Shown: piece after piece, positions 1-7,400 of the stretch | How the letters are laid out: each line of letters begins with the position of its first letter | Numbering within the stretch: the stretch's first letter is position 1 | Assembly: GCA_964496975.1 (NCBI GenBank) | Contig: CAZCBN010000046.1 | Coordinates: 1 to 22,871 of the forward strand | Length of the DNA stretch: 22,871 nucleotides | Source of the DNA: CAZCBN01 sp964496975 | Lineage (GTDB): Bacteria > Planctomycetota > Phycisphaerae > Phycisphaerales > UBA1924 | Reading direction: 5' to 3' | Notes under the pieces: model-generated | Databases searched by the model: none | Seen by the model: the letters and a program-made list of their open reading frames with translations, nothing else | Told to the model about the DNA's origin: nothing | Program-made: the position numbers and the translations under genes

Positions 1-620
1 GGCGTGCGGGCCGCGGGGGCCGCGGCGGGCGTGGCGCGTGCGGCGGGGGCGGCGAAGGACTCGACGTCGCGGCGGACGATGCGGCCAGAAGGGCCGGTGC
101 CCTCGATGTCGGCGAGGTCGATGCCGCGCTCGGCGGCGATCTTGCGGGCAAGGGGGCTCGCGAAGACGCGGGAGCCGTTGGCGGCGTGGTCGTGGCTGCC
201 GTTGGGCGTGCCGTTGGCGGAGTCGGCGGCGTCGTCGCCCTCGGCGACGGCGGTGGCGGCGGCGGGCGTGGCCTGCGGCGGGGCGGCGGCGGCGCCCTGG
301 CCGGACTGGGCGGCCTTGGCGGCGGGGGCCTTCGCGGAGGCGGACTCGGCGCCGGCGCGGGCCGCGGCGTTGATGTCTTCACCCTTGGCGGCGATGACCA
401 TGATGAGCGCGCCGACGGGGGCCTGCTGGCCCTCGGCGACGGCGAGCTTGGCGACGGTGCCGCCGTCGAAGGTCTGGAGTTCCATGGTGGCCTTGTCGGT
501 CTCGATGTCGGCGATGACATCGCCCGAGGCGACCTGCTGGCCTTCCTTCACGTGCCATTTCACGACGGTGCCCTGCTCCATGGTGTCGGAGAGGCGGGGC
601 ATGGTCACGGTGACGGGCAT
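1..620 (-). CDS. pdhC: Dihydrolipoamide acetyltransferase (PDH E2), N-terminal part
   Basis: This is the E2 subunit of the pyruvate dehydrogenase complex, which moves the acetyl group from E1 to CoA through a lipoyl arm. The frame is open from the ATG at 620 to the left edge (206 codons), so the catalytic domain lies outside the window. Residues 1-79 are a biotinyl/lipoyl domain with the lipoylation lysine at residue 43 in ETDKATMEL. Residues 80-150 are an Ala/Pro/Gly-rich flexible linker. Residues 152-187 form the peripheral subunit-binding domain (FASPLARKIAAERGIDL, then GTGPSGRIVRRDV), which docks E1 or E3. The start is supported by GGAG a few bases upstream and by the typical MPVTVTMPRLSDTMEQG opening. 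It is the last gene seen of the cluster with pdhA and pdhB. A branched-chain or acetoin E2 is possible, but a single lipoyl domain and the E1 partners favour pyruvate. Confidence 0.93.
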   Translation of the reverse strand, partial: MPVTVTMPRLSDTMEQGTVVKWHVKEGQQVASGDVIADIETDKATMELQTFDGGTVAKLAVAEGQQAPVGALIMVIAAKGEDINAAARAGAESASAKAPAAKAAQSGQGAAAAPPQATPAAATAVAEGDDAADSANGTPNGSHDHAANGSRVFASPLARKIAAERGIDLADIEGTGPSGRIVRRDVESFAAPAARATPAAAPAART

Positions 621-746
621 GGGAAATCTCCGGTCGGGCGCGGGCGGCGTCGCAAAGGCTTTGGCCCGTCGGGCGATGGTAGCCGGACCGCTGGCGGAGG
701 CTGCGCGGTGGGGCTCGCGGACCGGGTCCGGCGGCGTGCGCGGGGT

Positions 747-763
747 GCGGGCCTTCGGCCCGC
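747..763 (-). terminator. GC-rich hairpin after the sulfotransferase gene
   Basis: A perfect 7-bp stem (GCGGGCC/GGCCCGC) with a 3-base loop lies about 20 bases past the stop of the sulfotransferase gene and before E2. There is no T-run, so it may be an attenuating or processing structure rather than a true intrinsic terminator. It could also be chance in such GC-rich DNA. Confidence 0.3.
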
Positions 764-783
764 CGGGGCACGGGGCGTGGCGA

Positions 784-1644
784 TCAGGCAGCCGCCTCGG
801 TCTTCGATGACGGGAACTCGACAGCCGGGCGATCGGCGGCAAGCAGCGCGGCGTGCATCGCCATGTCGTTGGCGTAGCGGGCCTCGAGGCGGGCGGCGAG
901 CTCGGGGGTGAGGAGCTGGGCCGCGGTGGGGCGGAGGTTTGCCGCGCGCAGCTCGCCGGCGGGGACGTGGGCGTGCTCGCCCGTCATCTCGCCGACGTCG
1001 GTGTACTCCGGGTCTTTGGCGGGGAGGCGGGGCATGCCGGCGCGGTCGGCGTAGGGCGCGAGGTGCTCGGCGGCGCGGGCGTGCAGGCCGAAGGCGCCAC
1101 GCGGGACGCGCCGGACGAACCACGCCTGCGGGCGGAAGTGGATCTCGATCTGCTGGTCGGGCAGGGCGCAGACGGTGTCCACGACTTCGGCGAAGGAGAT
1201 GCGGCGGTCAAAGTCGGCGTTGGTCGCCGTGCGGCCCTGGAGGGCGGCGTGGGCGGCGATGATGGCGGCGCCGGGGGCGAAGTAGGGGTTCGTGATGAGC
1301 TTGTCGCGGAAGGCGGAGACGAGGCGGAGGCGCGGGTCTCGCCAGAGGGCGATCACCGGGTGCTCGTGAAGCCGGGCCTGGCGCTCGGGCTCGGTGAGGC
1401 GCTCGAAGCTCTGCAGGCGGCGGGCGGTTTCGTAGAGCCGCGGCATCTGGCCGACGCCGCGGGGGGCGTGGCCGTCGCACTCCATCATCCACTGGGTGAC
1501 GGCGGAGCAGGCGTTCTTTGGGATGACGACGCAGGTGATGCCGAGGGCTGGGCTGTGGTTCCAGAAGGACTCGGGCCCGCGGGTCTGGCAGGCGTGGATC
1601 CAGGCGGCGAGATGGGGCGGGCCGGGGTGGTGTGGCGTCAGCAT
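784..1644 (-). CDS. Carbohydrate-type sulfotransferase (Sulfotransfer_2-like)
   Basis: A predicted PAPS-dependent sulfotransferase of 286 residues. Three motifs of the carbohydrate sulfotransferase (HNK-1ST/chondroitin sulfotransferase) type are visible in order. VVIPKNACSAVTQWM at residues 39-53 is the 5'-phosphosulfate loop with Lys43. ALWRDPRLRLVSAFRDKL at 99-116 is the 3'-phosphate site with Arg102, Asp103 and Ser110. SFAEVVDTVC followed by HFRPQ at about 150-173 is the downstream block that usually reads HxxPQ. No signal peptide or membrane segment is visible, unlike the Golgi enzymes, so it is probably cytosolic. The acceptor is unknown; glycans or glycolipids are the best guess from the family. 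It lies between pdhB (133 bases upstream) and E2 on the same strand and so may be co-transcribed. The start ATG has only a weak purine-rich region upstream. Confidence 0.8.
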   Translation of the reverse strand: MLTPHHPGPPHLAAWIHACQTRGPESFWNHSPALGITCVVIPKNACSAVTQWMMECDGHAPRGVGQMPRLYETARRLQSFERLTEPERQARLHEHPVIALWRDPRLRLVSAFRDKLITNPYFAPGAAIIAAHAALQGRTATNADFDRRISFAEVVDTVCALPDQQIEIHFRPQAWFVRRVPRGAFGLHARAAEHLAPYADRAGMPRLPAKDPEYTDVGEMTGEHAHVPAGELRAANLRPTAAQLLTPELAARLEARYANDMAMHAALLAADRPAVEFPSSKTEAAA

Positions 1645-1747
1645 CGCCCACGGCTATCGGCCGCGCGATGGGGCGGTCTGGAGCGTGTGTGCGGAGTTTG
1701 CGGGCGAAGGTGCCGGCGGAGAGGGGGCCGCGGGGCCGCTTGTCGGC

Positions 1748-1771
1748 GGGGGGGCGGGGCGGCCGGGGGGG
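1748..1771 (+). other. G-tract cluster, possible G-quadruplex
   Basis: Runs of seven, four and seven G bases lie within 24 bases on the plus strand, between the pdhB stop and the sulfotransferase start. The genes here run on the minus strand, so the RNA would be C-rich and any quadruplex would form in the DNA template strand. It is the densest G-run in the window, but in DNA this GC-rich it may have no role. Confidence 0.3.
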
Positions 1772-1777
1772 CCGGCG

Positions 1778-2881
1778 TCAGGCCCCGACGACGCCCTTGA
1801 CGGCGGCGACGATGCGCTCGGGGTTTGGCAGGTAGGCGTATTCCAGGGCCTTGGCGTAGGGCGTGGGGACGTCGATGGTGTTGACGCGGACGGGCTGGTG
1901 GTCGAGCAGGTCGAAGCCCTTCTCGCAGATCTGGGCGATGACCTCGCTCGCGACGCTGCCGAAGGGCCAGCACTGGTCAACGACGACGACGCGGCTCGTG
2001 CGCTTCAACCGGGCGACGATGCTGTCGATGTCGAGCGGGCGGATGGAGCGCATGTCGAGGACGTCGACGTGGATGTTCTCGGCGGCGAGCCGCTCGGCGG
2101 CCTCGAGGCAGAAGTTCACGGGGCGGCCGAAGCTCACAAGCGTGCAGGCGTCGCCCTCGCGGGCGAGGCGGGCGCGGCCGAAGGGGATGTAGTACTCCTC
2201 GGCGGGGACGTGGGCCTTGTCGCCCAGCATGCGCTCGCTCTCGAGGAAGAAGACGGGGTCTGGGTCGAGGATGGCGGTCTTGAGCAGGCCCTTGGCGTCG
2301 TAGGGGTTGCTGGGGATGACCATCTTCAGGCCGGGAACGTTGCTGTACATGCCCTCGACGCACCAGGAGTGGGTGCTGCCGAGCTGGCCGCCGGCGCCGT
2401 CGTTGCCGCGGAAGACGATGGGGCAGCCCCACTGGCCGCCGGACATGTAGAGCATCTTGGGGGCGTTGTTGAGGATGGGGTCGGCGGCGACGAGGGAGAA
2501 GGACCAGCTCATGAACTCGACGATGGGGCGGAGGCCGTCCATCGCGGCGGCGATCATGGCACCGGCGAAGCCGTTCTCGCTGATGGGGCTGTCGATGATG
2601 CGCTTGGGGCCGAACTCTTCGAGCATGCCCTGGCTGATTTTGTAGGCGCCGTTGTACTCGGCCACTTCTTCGCCGATGAGGAAGACGCGGGGGTCCTTGC
2701 GCATTTCTTCGCACATGGCCTCGCGAAGGGCCTCGCGGAACTGGATGACGCGGTCGCCCTCGCGGCTCGGGAGCTCGTGCTCGGGGAGAAAGCGGGGGAT
2801 GTGCGTCTCGCCGACGACGGGGTGAACCCGGTCGGTGATCTGGGAGAGGTCGGGGCGGTAGGGGGCGGCGGCGGTGGTCAT
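1778..2881 (-). CDS. pdhB: Pyruvate dehydrogenase E1 component, beta subunit
   Basis: Beta subunit of the alpha2beta2 thiamine-diphosphate E1 enzyme that decarboxylates pyruvate; 367 residues. The family core begins near residue 46 (VIQFREALREAMCEEM). Family blocks follow: LIGEEVAEYNGAYKISQG at 68-85, PISENGFAG at 99-107, where Glu102 aligns with the glutamate that activates ThDP in human E1 beta, and MYMSGGQWG-like and FRGNDGAGG segments. The C-terminal transketolase domain carries the DMRSIRPLD and VPTPYAKALE blocks. Roughly 45 extra residues at the N-terminus precede the usual start. These could be real, or translation could begin later, but no other ATG lies in that stretch. Its partner pdhA is upstream on the same strand, separated from it by the mntA-like and hepT-like genes. 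Confidence 0.96.
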   Translation of the reverse strand: MTTAAAPYRPDLSQITDRVHPVVGETHIPRFLPEHELPSREGDRVIQFREALREAMCEEMRKDPRVFLIGEEVAEYNGAYKISQGMLEEFGPKRIIDSPISENGFAGAMIAAAMDGLRPIVEFMSWSFSLVAADPILNNAPKMLYMSGGQWGCPIVFRGNDGAGGQLGSTHSWCVEGMYSNVPGLKMVIPSNPYDAKGLLKTAILDPDPVFFLESERMLGDKAHVPAEEYYIPFGRARLAREGDACTLVSFGRPVNFCLEAAERLAAENIHVDVLDMRSIRPLDIDSIVARLKRTSRVVVVDQCWPFGSVASEVIAQICEKGFDLLDHQPVRVNTIDVPTPYAKALEYAYLPNPERIVAAVKGVVGA

Positions 2882-2911
2882 GGCGGTTCTCGTCGTGGTT
2901 TGTGGCGGAGG

Positions 2912-3286
2912 CTAGGCGTCTGGACTCGAGCCGGTCCCGGGGCCTTGCTGGGCGAGGATCGCCTCGAGTTGTCGGAGCAACTCGGGGATGCGGCCGGTGG
3001 CGACGCGCCAGAGTTTCTCATGGTCGAGGTCGCCGTACTCGTGGGCGATGATGTGCCGCTGCTGCACGATCTTTTTCCACGGCAACGCGGGGTGGGCGTT
3101 CTGGATCTCCCGTGGCACGTGACGGGCGGCTTCGCCGATCACTTCGATGCATCGTTCGACCGCGAGCCGGAGCGCTTCGTCGGTCGCCATCTCTTCGCAC
3201 GAACGGCCTTGCACCAGCGATGTGATCGACCTCGCGTCGCGGAGCATGTCCCACAGCCGGGCGAGGTCCGCGTCGCTAGGCCGCAT
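2912..3286 (-). CDS. hepT: HEPN-domain protein, HepT-like (DUF86) toxin candidate
   Basis: A 124-residue all-helical protein of the HepT/DUF86 group. The HEPN signature is exact: Arg77-X4-His82-X-Tyr84 in RHIIAHEY, the RX4HXY form. In characterised HEPN-MNT pairs this is the RNase active site, and its tyrosine is AMPylated by the partner MNT protein. I chose the ATG at 3286 because the HEPN homology begins right there (MRPSDADLARLWDML). The open frame continues upstream to 3520, but that part only overlaps the MNT gene in another frame. The start overlaps the end of the MNT gene by 11 bases, which suggests translational coupling. The gene sits 30 bases before pdhB. Function as toxin and antitoxin is inferred from the family and not shown for this pair. 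Confidence 0.88.
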   Translation of the reverse strand: MRPSDADLARLWDMLRDARSITSLVQGRSCEEMATDEALRLAVERCIEVIGEAARHVPREIQNAHPALPWKKIVQQRHIIAHEYGDLDHEKLWRVATGRIPELLRQLEAILAQQGPGTGSSPDA

Positions 3287-3581
3287 ACACCACCCGGCGG
3301 GTCGCCATGATCTCGTGGCGTCGGAACGGGTTGACGAGTGTCTTGGCTTCGACGAGGTGGATCTCACGCTGACCAAAGAGTCCGCTGAGTTCATCCTGCA
3401 TGTCGGGCCAGTCCCAGTAGTCCCACGGGGCGTCGGCTGCGAAGGTGACGAGCACATCCACATCGCTCGTCGGCGAAAAGTCATCACGGAGGTACGAGCC
3501 GAAGAGCGACAACTCCTCAATCTTCCAGCGGCGGCAGAAGTCCGCCAGAGCGTCGGTGGGGATGGGACGCGGCGTGTCCAT
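3276..3581 (-). CDS. mntA: Minimal nucleotidyltransferase, MntA-like antitoxin candidate
   Basis: A 101-residue MNT-type nucleotidyltransferase. The core motif GSX10DXD is complete: Gly28-Ser29 and Asp40/Asp42 in LFGSYLRDDFSPTSDVDVLV. The C-terminal block VNPFRRHEIMATRRVVYAA also matches the family. In known pairs MntA neutralises HepT by adding AMP to its tyrosine. The segment IHLVEAKTL (from about residue 74) normally reads VDLV, so the third acidic residue appears to be His75 here. That could weaken or change catalysis, or another residue may serve. The gene begins 15 bases after the pdhA stop and overlaps hepT by 11 bases, so it is probably read from the pdhA transcript. Confidence 0.87.
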   Translation of the reverse strand: MDTPRPIPTDALADFCRRWKIEELSLFGSYLRDDFSPTSDVDVLVTFAADAPWDYWDWPDMQDELSGLFGQREIHLVEAKTLVNPFRRHEIMATRRVVYAA

Positions 3582-3596
3582 GCTCTTTGCCGGGAG

Positions 3597-4718
3597 TCAC
3601 AGCAGCGGGTTCTTCGCCCCGTGGTGGTACTCGGTGTTCGGGCTCAGGTTCGGCATCGGCAGGGCGTACACGTCGGACGCCAGCTCGGCCTGCACGTCCG
3701 GGGCCGCGGCCTGCTCGCTGAAGTCGACCGCGTCCTTGACGATGTGGCGGATCTCCTCCTGCATCGCCTCCCAGCCGGCCTCGTCCAGGCAGCCGCGGCC
3801 GCCGTCGTCCTTGGGGGTCATCAGGTGGCTCACGAGCGCGGCGATGCTGTCGCGCTCCTTCCACTGGTCGACCTCCTCCTTGTTGCGGTACTTCTGCGGG
3901 TCGGACATGCTGTGGCCCATGTAGCGGTAGGTCTTGAGGTCCACGAAGCCGGGGCGCTGGTGCTCGCGGCACTCGTCGACCAGGGGCTTCATGTGGTCGT
4001 AGACGTTGCGCACGTCGAAGCCGTCGATCTTGATGCCCTTGATGCCGTAGCCCTCGGCCCGGAGGGTGAGGTGCTCGAAGTTCGCGGTGTGGCGGTGGAT
4101 GGCGGTGCCCATGCTGTAGCCGTTGTTCTCAACGACGTAGATGACGGCCCAGCCGTAGAGGCTCGCGAGGTTCTGGGCCTCGTGCAGCGCGCCCTGGTCG
4201 AGGGCGCCGTCGCCCAGGTAGCAGAGGCAGACCTTCTTCTGGCCCGAGCCCATGACGTCGAGGCGGTAGCGGGCGGCGAAGGCGAGGCCCGCTCCGAGCG
4301 GCGTCTGGGCGCCGACGATGCCGTGGCCGCCGTAGAGGTGGTTGGGCCGGTCGAACATGTGCATGCTGCCGCCCTTGCCCTTGGCGCAGCCGGCGAGGCG
4401 GCCGAACATTTCCGCCATGCAGGCGGCGGGGTGCATGCCGCGGGCGAGGGCGTGGCCGTGGTCGCGGTAGGCGGTGACGACCGGGTCGTCGGGGTTCACC
4501 GCGCCGATGGTGCCGACGGCGCAGGCTTCCTGGCCGCTGTAGATGTGGCAGAAGCCGCCGATCTTGGCCTGCTGGTAGGCCTGCATGGTGCGGGCCTCGA
4601 ACTCGCGGATGAGCTGCATGTCGTAGAGCCACTTGCGGAGCGTGGCGTCGGGGAGCGAGTCGCTCGGGCGCTGGCCTCCGGTGTGGGCGGCGGGGGGGTT
4701 GGTCATCGCCTGCGACAT
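3597..4718 (-). CDS. pdhA: Pyruvate dehydrogenase E1 component, alpha subunit
   Basis: Alpha subunit of E1, 373 residues, the usual length. The ThDP/Mg motif is present: Gly169-Asp170-Gly171, ending at Asn198-Asn199 (GDGALDQGALHEAQ to VVENN). Other family blocks are FCHIYSGQEACAVG at 56-69, YRDHGHALARG at 84-94, KGKGGSMHMF at 113-122, GHGIVGAQTPLGAG at 131-144, and the active-site loop YRYMGHSMSDPQKYR at 264-278. The start is well supported by GAGGAG at 4724-4729, five bases upstream, the clearest ribosome-binding site in this half of the window. It is the first gene of the minus-strand cluster, with a 298-base gap to the gene upstream, so the operon promoter most likely lies in that gap. Confidence 0.96.
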   Translation of the reverse strand: MSQAMTNPPAAHTGGQRPSDSLPDATLRKWLYDMQLIREFEARTMQAYQQAKIGGFCHIYSGQEACAVGTIGAVNPDDPVVTAYRDHGHALARGMHPAACMAEMFGRLAGCAKGKGGSMHMFDRPNHLYGGHGIVGAQTPLGAGLAFAARYRLDVMGSGQKKVCLCYLGDGALDQGALHEAQNLASLYGWAVIYVVENNGYSMGTAIHRHTANFEHLTLRAEGYGIKGIKIDGFDVRNVYDHMKPLVDECREHQRPGFVDLKTYRYMGHSMSDPQKYRNKEEVDQWKERDSIAALVSHLMTPKDDGGRGCLDEAGWEAMQEEIRHIVKDAVDFSEQAAAPDVQAELASDVYALPMPNLSPNTEYHHGAKNPLL

Positions 4719-5016
4719 GCTCGCTCCTCGGAGGGTTGCTCCCCGCGGTGCGGCGTGGCGCTCCGGGGGGTGATCGACGGGGTGCCGGCGGCCCGAATCC
4801 CGGCCCGCGTGCCGTGCATCCGCTCGGCGGCGTACGGCCGTCGCGGCCTCGCCGCACGATCGACACGCCCGGTGACAACGGGCGGCCCGATCGTGCGCAC
4901 GCCGAAGGGGGTGCCCCGGGGTGGAACGCCTTGACGTCCCGGCCCCAGAACCCTCCCGAACAGCGGGTGCACTCTAGGAAACCGCCCGCCCGCGGACAAC
5001 GCGACGCCGCGGCGGC
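4719..5016 (-). other. Intergenic region between the S41 protease and pdhA
   Basis: There is no convincing gene in these 298 bases. The region must hold the end of the protease transcript and probably the pdhA promoter, both on the minus strand. I found no -35/-10 pair with acceptable spacing. The one clear element is the nested inverted repeat at 4853-4897, listed separately. Confidence 0.5.
4853..4897. repeat. Nested inverted repeat
   Basis: The outer arms CGCACGATCG and CGATCGTGCG (4853-4862 and 4888-4897) are perfect 10-bp complements. Inside them CGCCCG and CGGGCG (4866-4871 and 4879-4884) form a second 6-bp stem around a 7-base loop, with 3-base bulges between the two stems. It lies about 120 bases past the protease stop and about 135 bases before pdhA. 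No T-run follows on either strand. It could be a Rho-assisted terminator, an RNA-end stabiliser or a regulator site for the pdh operon. Confidence 0.55.
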
Positions 5017-7362
5017 TCAGGGCGTCTTGGGCACGGCGCCGCCGGCGTCGGTCACCACCTCGCCCGCGGCGACGCGGTTGCCGAGGAGTGCGACGGCGGC
5101 CTGGAGCTGGAGGTCGTCGCCGCCGGTGATGAGCTCGTTGGGATCGGGGATCTTGGCATCCTGAATGTGGTTGCCGTTCTCGTCGAGCAGGTAGAGGTCG
5201 GCGTCGCGGCGGATGCGGGCCGACTCGATGATCTGCTCGGGGAGCATGTCGATCGCGAGATCGGGCTCGACGCCCCACTCCACTGCGCCGGGGCGGCGGT
5301 GGATGGTGCGGTCGCCGTGGAGCTTGTAGTACTGGGTTGTCAGCTTCATGGCGGCCCGGCCGGTCTGGTCCAGCGGGAAGACGTTCTGCACGCTGCCCTT
5401 GCCGAAGGAGCGCTGGCCGATGATGATGGCGTCGGCGTTGCCGTCGTGCGCGTGGGCCTGGATGGCGCCGCTGACGATCTCGCTGGCCGAGGCCGAGCCG
5501 CGGTTGATGAGGATGACGACGGGGACGTCGTCAAGCCGGCGGGCAGGGGGCAGGGGTCGGGCGAACTCGCGCTGGCCCGTGGCGCCCTGGGCGTCGACGG
5601 TCTTGACGATCAGGCCCTCGTCGACGAAGCGGTTGGCGATCTTCACGGCCTGGTCGAGCAGGCCGCCGGGGTTGAAGCGCAGGTCGAGGATGAGGCCGCT
5701 GAGGCCCTGGGCCCGCATCTGCTCGACGGCGGCGTCAAACTCTTCGGTGGACTGCTCGCTGAACTTCGTGAGGCGGAGGTAGCCGATGCCGGCCTCGCGG
5801 TCGATGAACCAGTCCCAGTCCATGTCGCCTGGGCCGGTCTTGCGCCAGCCCTTGACGCTGGGCAGGTCGATCTCCTCGCGCTTGATGAGCAGGTCGAGGG
5901 TCTTGGGCTCGGCCTCGAGGTCGGGCTCGCCGTCGTCCTTCAGCGGGTAGCGGGCGATGGTGATGGTGACGCTGGTGTTCTCGGGGCCGGTGATGACCTC
6001 AACGGCCTGGTCGAGCGTGAAGCCCAGGATGGACTGGCCGTTCACCTTGGTGATGATGTCCTTGGCCTGCACGCCGGCGATCTGGGCGGGCTTGCCGTCC
6101 AGCGGTGTCACGACGCGGATGTTCTGCGCCGTGTCCATCTCGATCTGGATGCCGACGCCGACGAAGCGGCCCTTGGTGTCGCGCTCGAACCGCTTGATCT
6201 CGTCGGGCCAGATGACGGCCGTGTACTCGTCGAGGGCGCCCATCGCGCCGTTGCCGAACTCGTGCAGCAGGGCCTCGGGCGGCACCTGCACGGTGTAGCG
6301 GTTGACGCTGAGCGCCCGGTCGACGGCGAAGTCGAGCTGCGGCAGGCCCACGGGCTTGCGCGGGTCGGCGATGTCGCGCTTGATGCCGTCGACGACGCGC
6401 AGGAACTCGGCCCGCTGCCCCTCGTCGGCCAGGCCCGCGAAGACCGCGTGCAGGTCGGTCGTGGTGGCGAAGGTCTCGAGCGCGGTCAGCCCGCTCAGGA
6501 TGAGCGCGCGGAGCGAGTCGGCGTTGTTCTCCACGTGGCGGAAGGCCGAGTGCTGCACGGCGGCGATGACCATGCGCTGGTTGATCGGGGCGATCTTCTC
6601 CTGGTAGGTGTCGCCGTAGGGGTTGTAGGCGGGGAAGGCGTCTTCCCCCTCCAGCACGCGGCGCTGGTTGCGGAGCTGCCAGAGCCGCTCGGGCGCGTAC
6701 AGCCGGATCATGCTGAGGCGGCGGCCCAGCCGCTCCATGTCCTCGCGGTAGGTCGCTTCGTTCTCGTACAGCGCGTCGAGGCGCACAACCAGGTCGCTCG
6801 CGAGGAGCCAGTCGCCCCGGGCCTCGGCGTCGCGGGCGGCCTTGTCGCTCCGCTCGATGACGCGGCGGATGTCGGGCTCGGCGAGCAGCGCCGCCCGAAG
6901 AGCCGCGCGGTTCTGCTCCGGCACCAGCACCTCGAGCGAGACCACCTCGCCCAGCGCCCGCGACAGCTCCACGTCGCGCATCTGCGGGTCGGTGGCGGCG
7001 TCGGCCTTGGCCATGTGCTCCGCCATGTCGGCCCGTGCCTTGGCGGTCTGCTCGGCCCGCTCGGCCTCGCGCTGCGTGAGGTTCGCGTCGAGCAACGCCG
7101 GCGACCACAGCGTGTCGTCCGAGCCCGACGGCGCCGTGGCGCGGAGGCTGCCCAGCAGCGCCGCCTCACCGCCCGACGAGGCCGTGCGCCATGCGGCGTT
7201 GGCCTCGGGCGCCGAACCGTCCGCGCCCGTCAGCGAGGCCGCGCCGGCCGACGCGAACGCCGCCAGCAGCAACGCCACGCGCCGCCACCCGCCGAGCCGG
7301 GCCGGCGACCGAAGGCTCCACCCCGCCCGTGCCCGCCCGTCCAAGCCGCAGTTGTTGTGCAT
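5017..7362 (-). CDS. S41 family C-terminal processing protease, secreted
   Basis: A Tsp/Prc/CtpA-type serine protease, 781 residues from the ATG at 7362. A GTG one codon earlier (7365) could also start it, but GAGG five bases before the ATG favours the ATG. An arginine-rich leader and hydrophobic segment (ALLLAAFASAGAA, about residues 30-43) look like a signal peptide. Residues about 90-390 are a helix-rich region unlike the usual short N-terminus. A PDZ domain follows (VGVGIQIEM to VTITIAR, about 402-471). The catalytic domain has LDLRFNPGGLLDQAV, a serine cluster NRGSASASEI (likely nucleophile Ser626, counted from the GTG) and the general-base Lys656 in SFGKGSVQ. The gap between Ser and Lys is 30 residues rather than the 25 of E. 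coli Prc, owing to a short His/Asp-rich insertion. It probably acts in the periplasm on protein C-termini; its substrates are unknown. Confidence 0.93.
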   Translation of the reverse strand: MHNNCGLDGRARAGWSLRSPARLGGWRRVALLLAAFASAGAASLTGADGSAPEANAAWRTASSGGEAALLGSLRATAPSGSDDTLWSPALLDANLTQREAERAEQTAKARADMAEHMAKADAATDPQMRDVELSRALGEVVSLEVLVPEQNRAALRAALLAEPDIRRVIERSDKAARDAEARGDWLLASDLVVRLDALYENEATYREDMERLGRRLSMIRLYAPERLWQLRNQRRVLEGEDAFPAYNPYGDTYQEKIAPINQRMVIAAVQHSAFRHVENNADSLRALILSGLTALETFATTTDLHAVFAGLADEGQRAEFLRVVDGIKRDIADPRKPVGLPQLDFAVDRALSVNRYTVQVPPEALLHEFGNGAMGALDEYTAVIWPDEIKRFERDTKGRFVGVGIQIEMDTAQNIRVVTPLDGKPAQIAGVQAKDIITKVNGQSILGFTLDQAVEVITGPENTSVTITIARYPLKDDGEPDLEAEPKTLDLLIKREEIDLPSVKGWRKTGPGDMDWDWFIDREAGIGYLRLTKFSEQSTEEFDAAVEQMRAQGLSGLILDLRFNPGGLLDQAVKIANRFVDEGLIVKTVDAQGATGQREFARPLPPARRLDDVPVVILINRGSASASEIVSGAIQAHAHDGNADAIIIGQRSFGKGSVQNVFPLDQTGRAAMKLTTQYYKLHGDRTIHRRPGAVEWGVEPDLAIDMLPEQIIESARIRRDADLYLLDENGNHIQDAKIPDPNELITGGDDLQLQAAVALLGNRVAAGEVVTDAGGAVPKTP

Positions 7363-7377
7363 CACGACCTCGTTGCT

Positions 7378-7400
7378 CCGGGCGGCGTCGCGTCGCCCGG
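7378..7400 (-). other. Hairpin in the leader of the S41 protease gene
   Basis: A perfect 7-bp stem (CCGGGCG/CGCCCGG) with a 9-base loop, extendable by G-U and G-C pairs, lies directly upstream of the ribosome-binding region of the protease gene. It could influence translation or mRNA stability. The rest of 7401-7744 shows no gene that I can support. Confidence 0.3.

Noticed and set aside
3287..3520. Longer HEPN frame starting at 3520
   Set aside because: The extension lies wholly within the MNT gene in another frame, and the HEPN homology starts at 3286.
1496..4934. Two long plus-strand frames (604 and 595 codons) opposite the pdh genes
   Set aside because: Both are antisense shadows of pdhB, the HEPN-MNT pair and pdhA, which have clear catalytic motifs on the minus strand.
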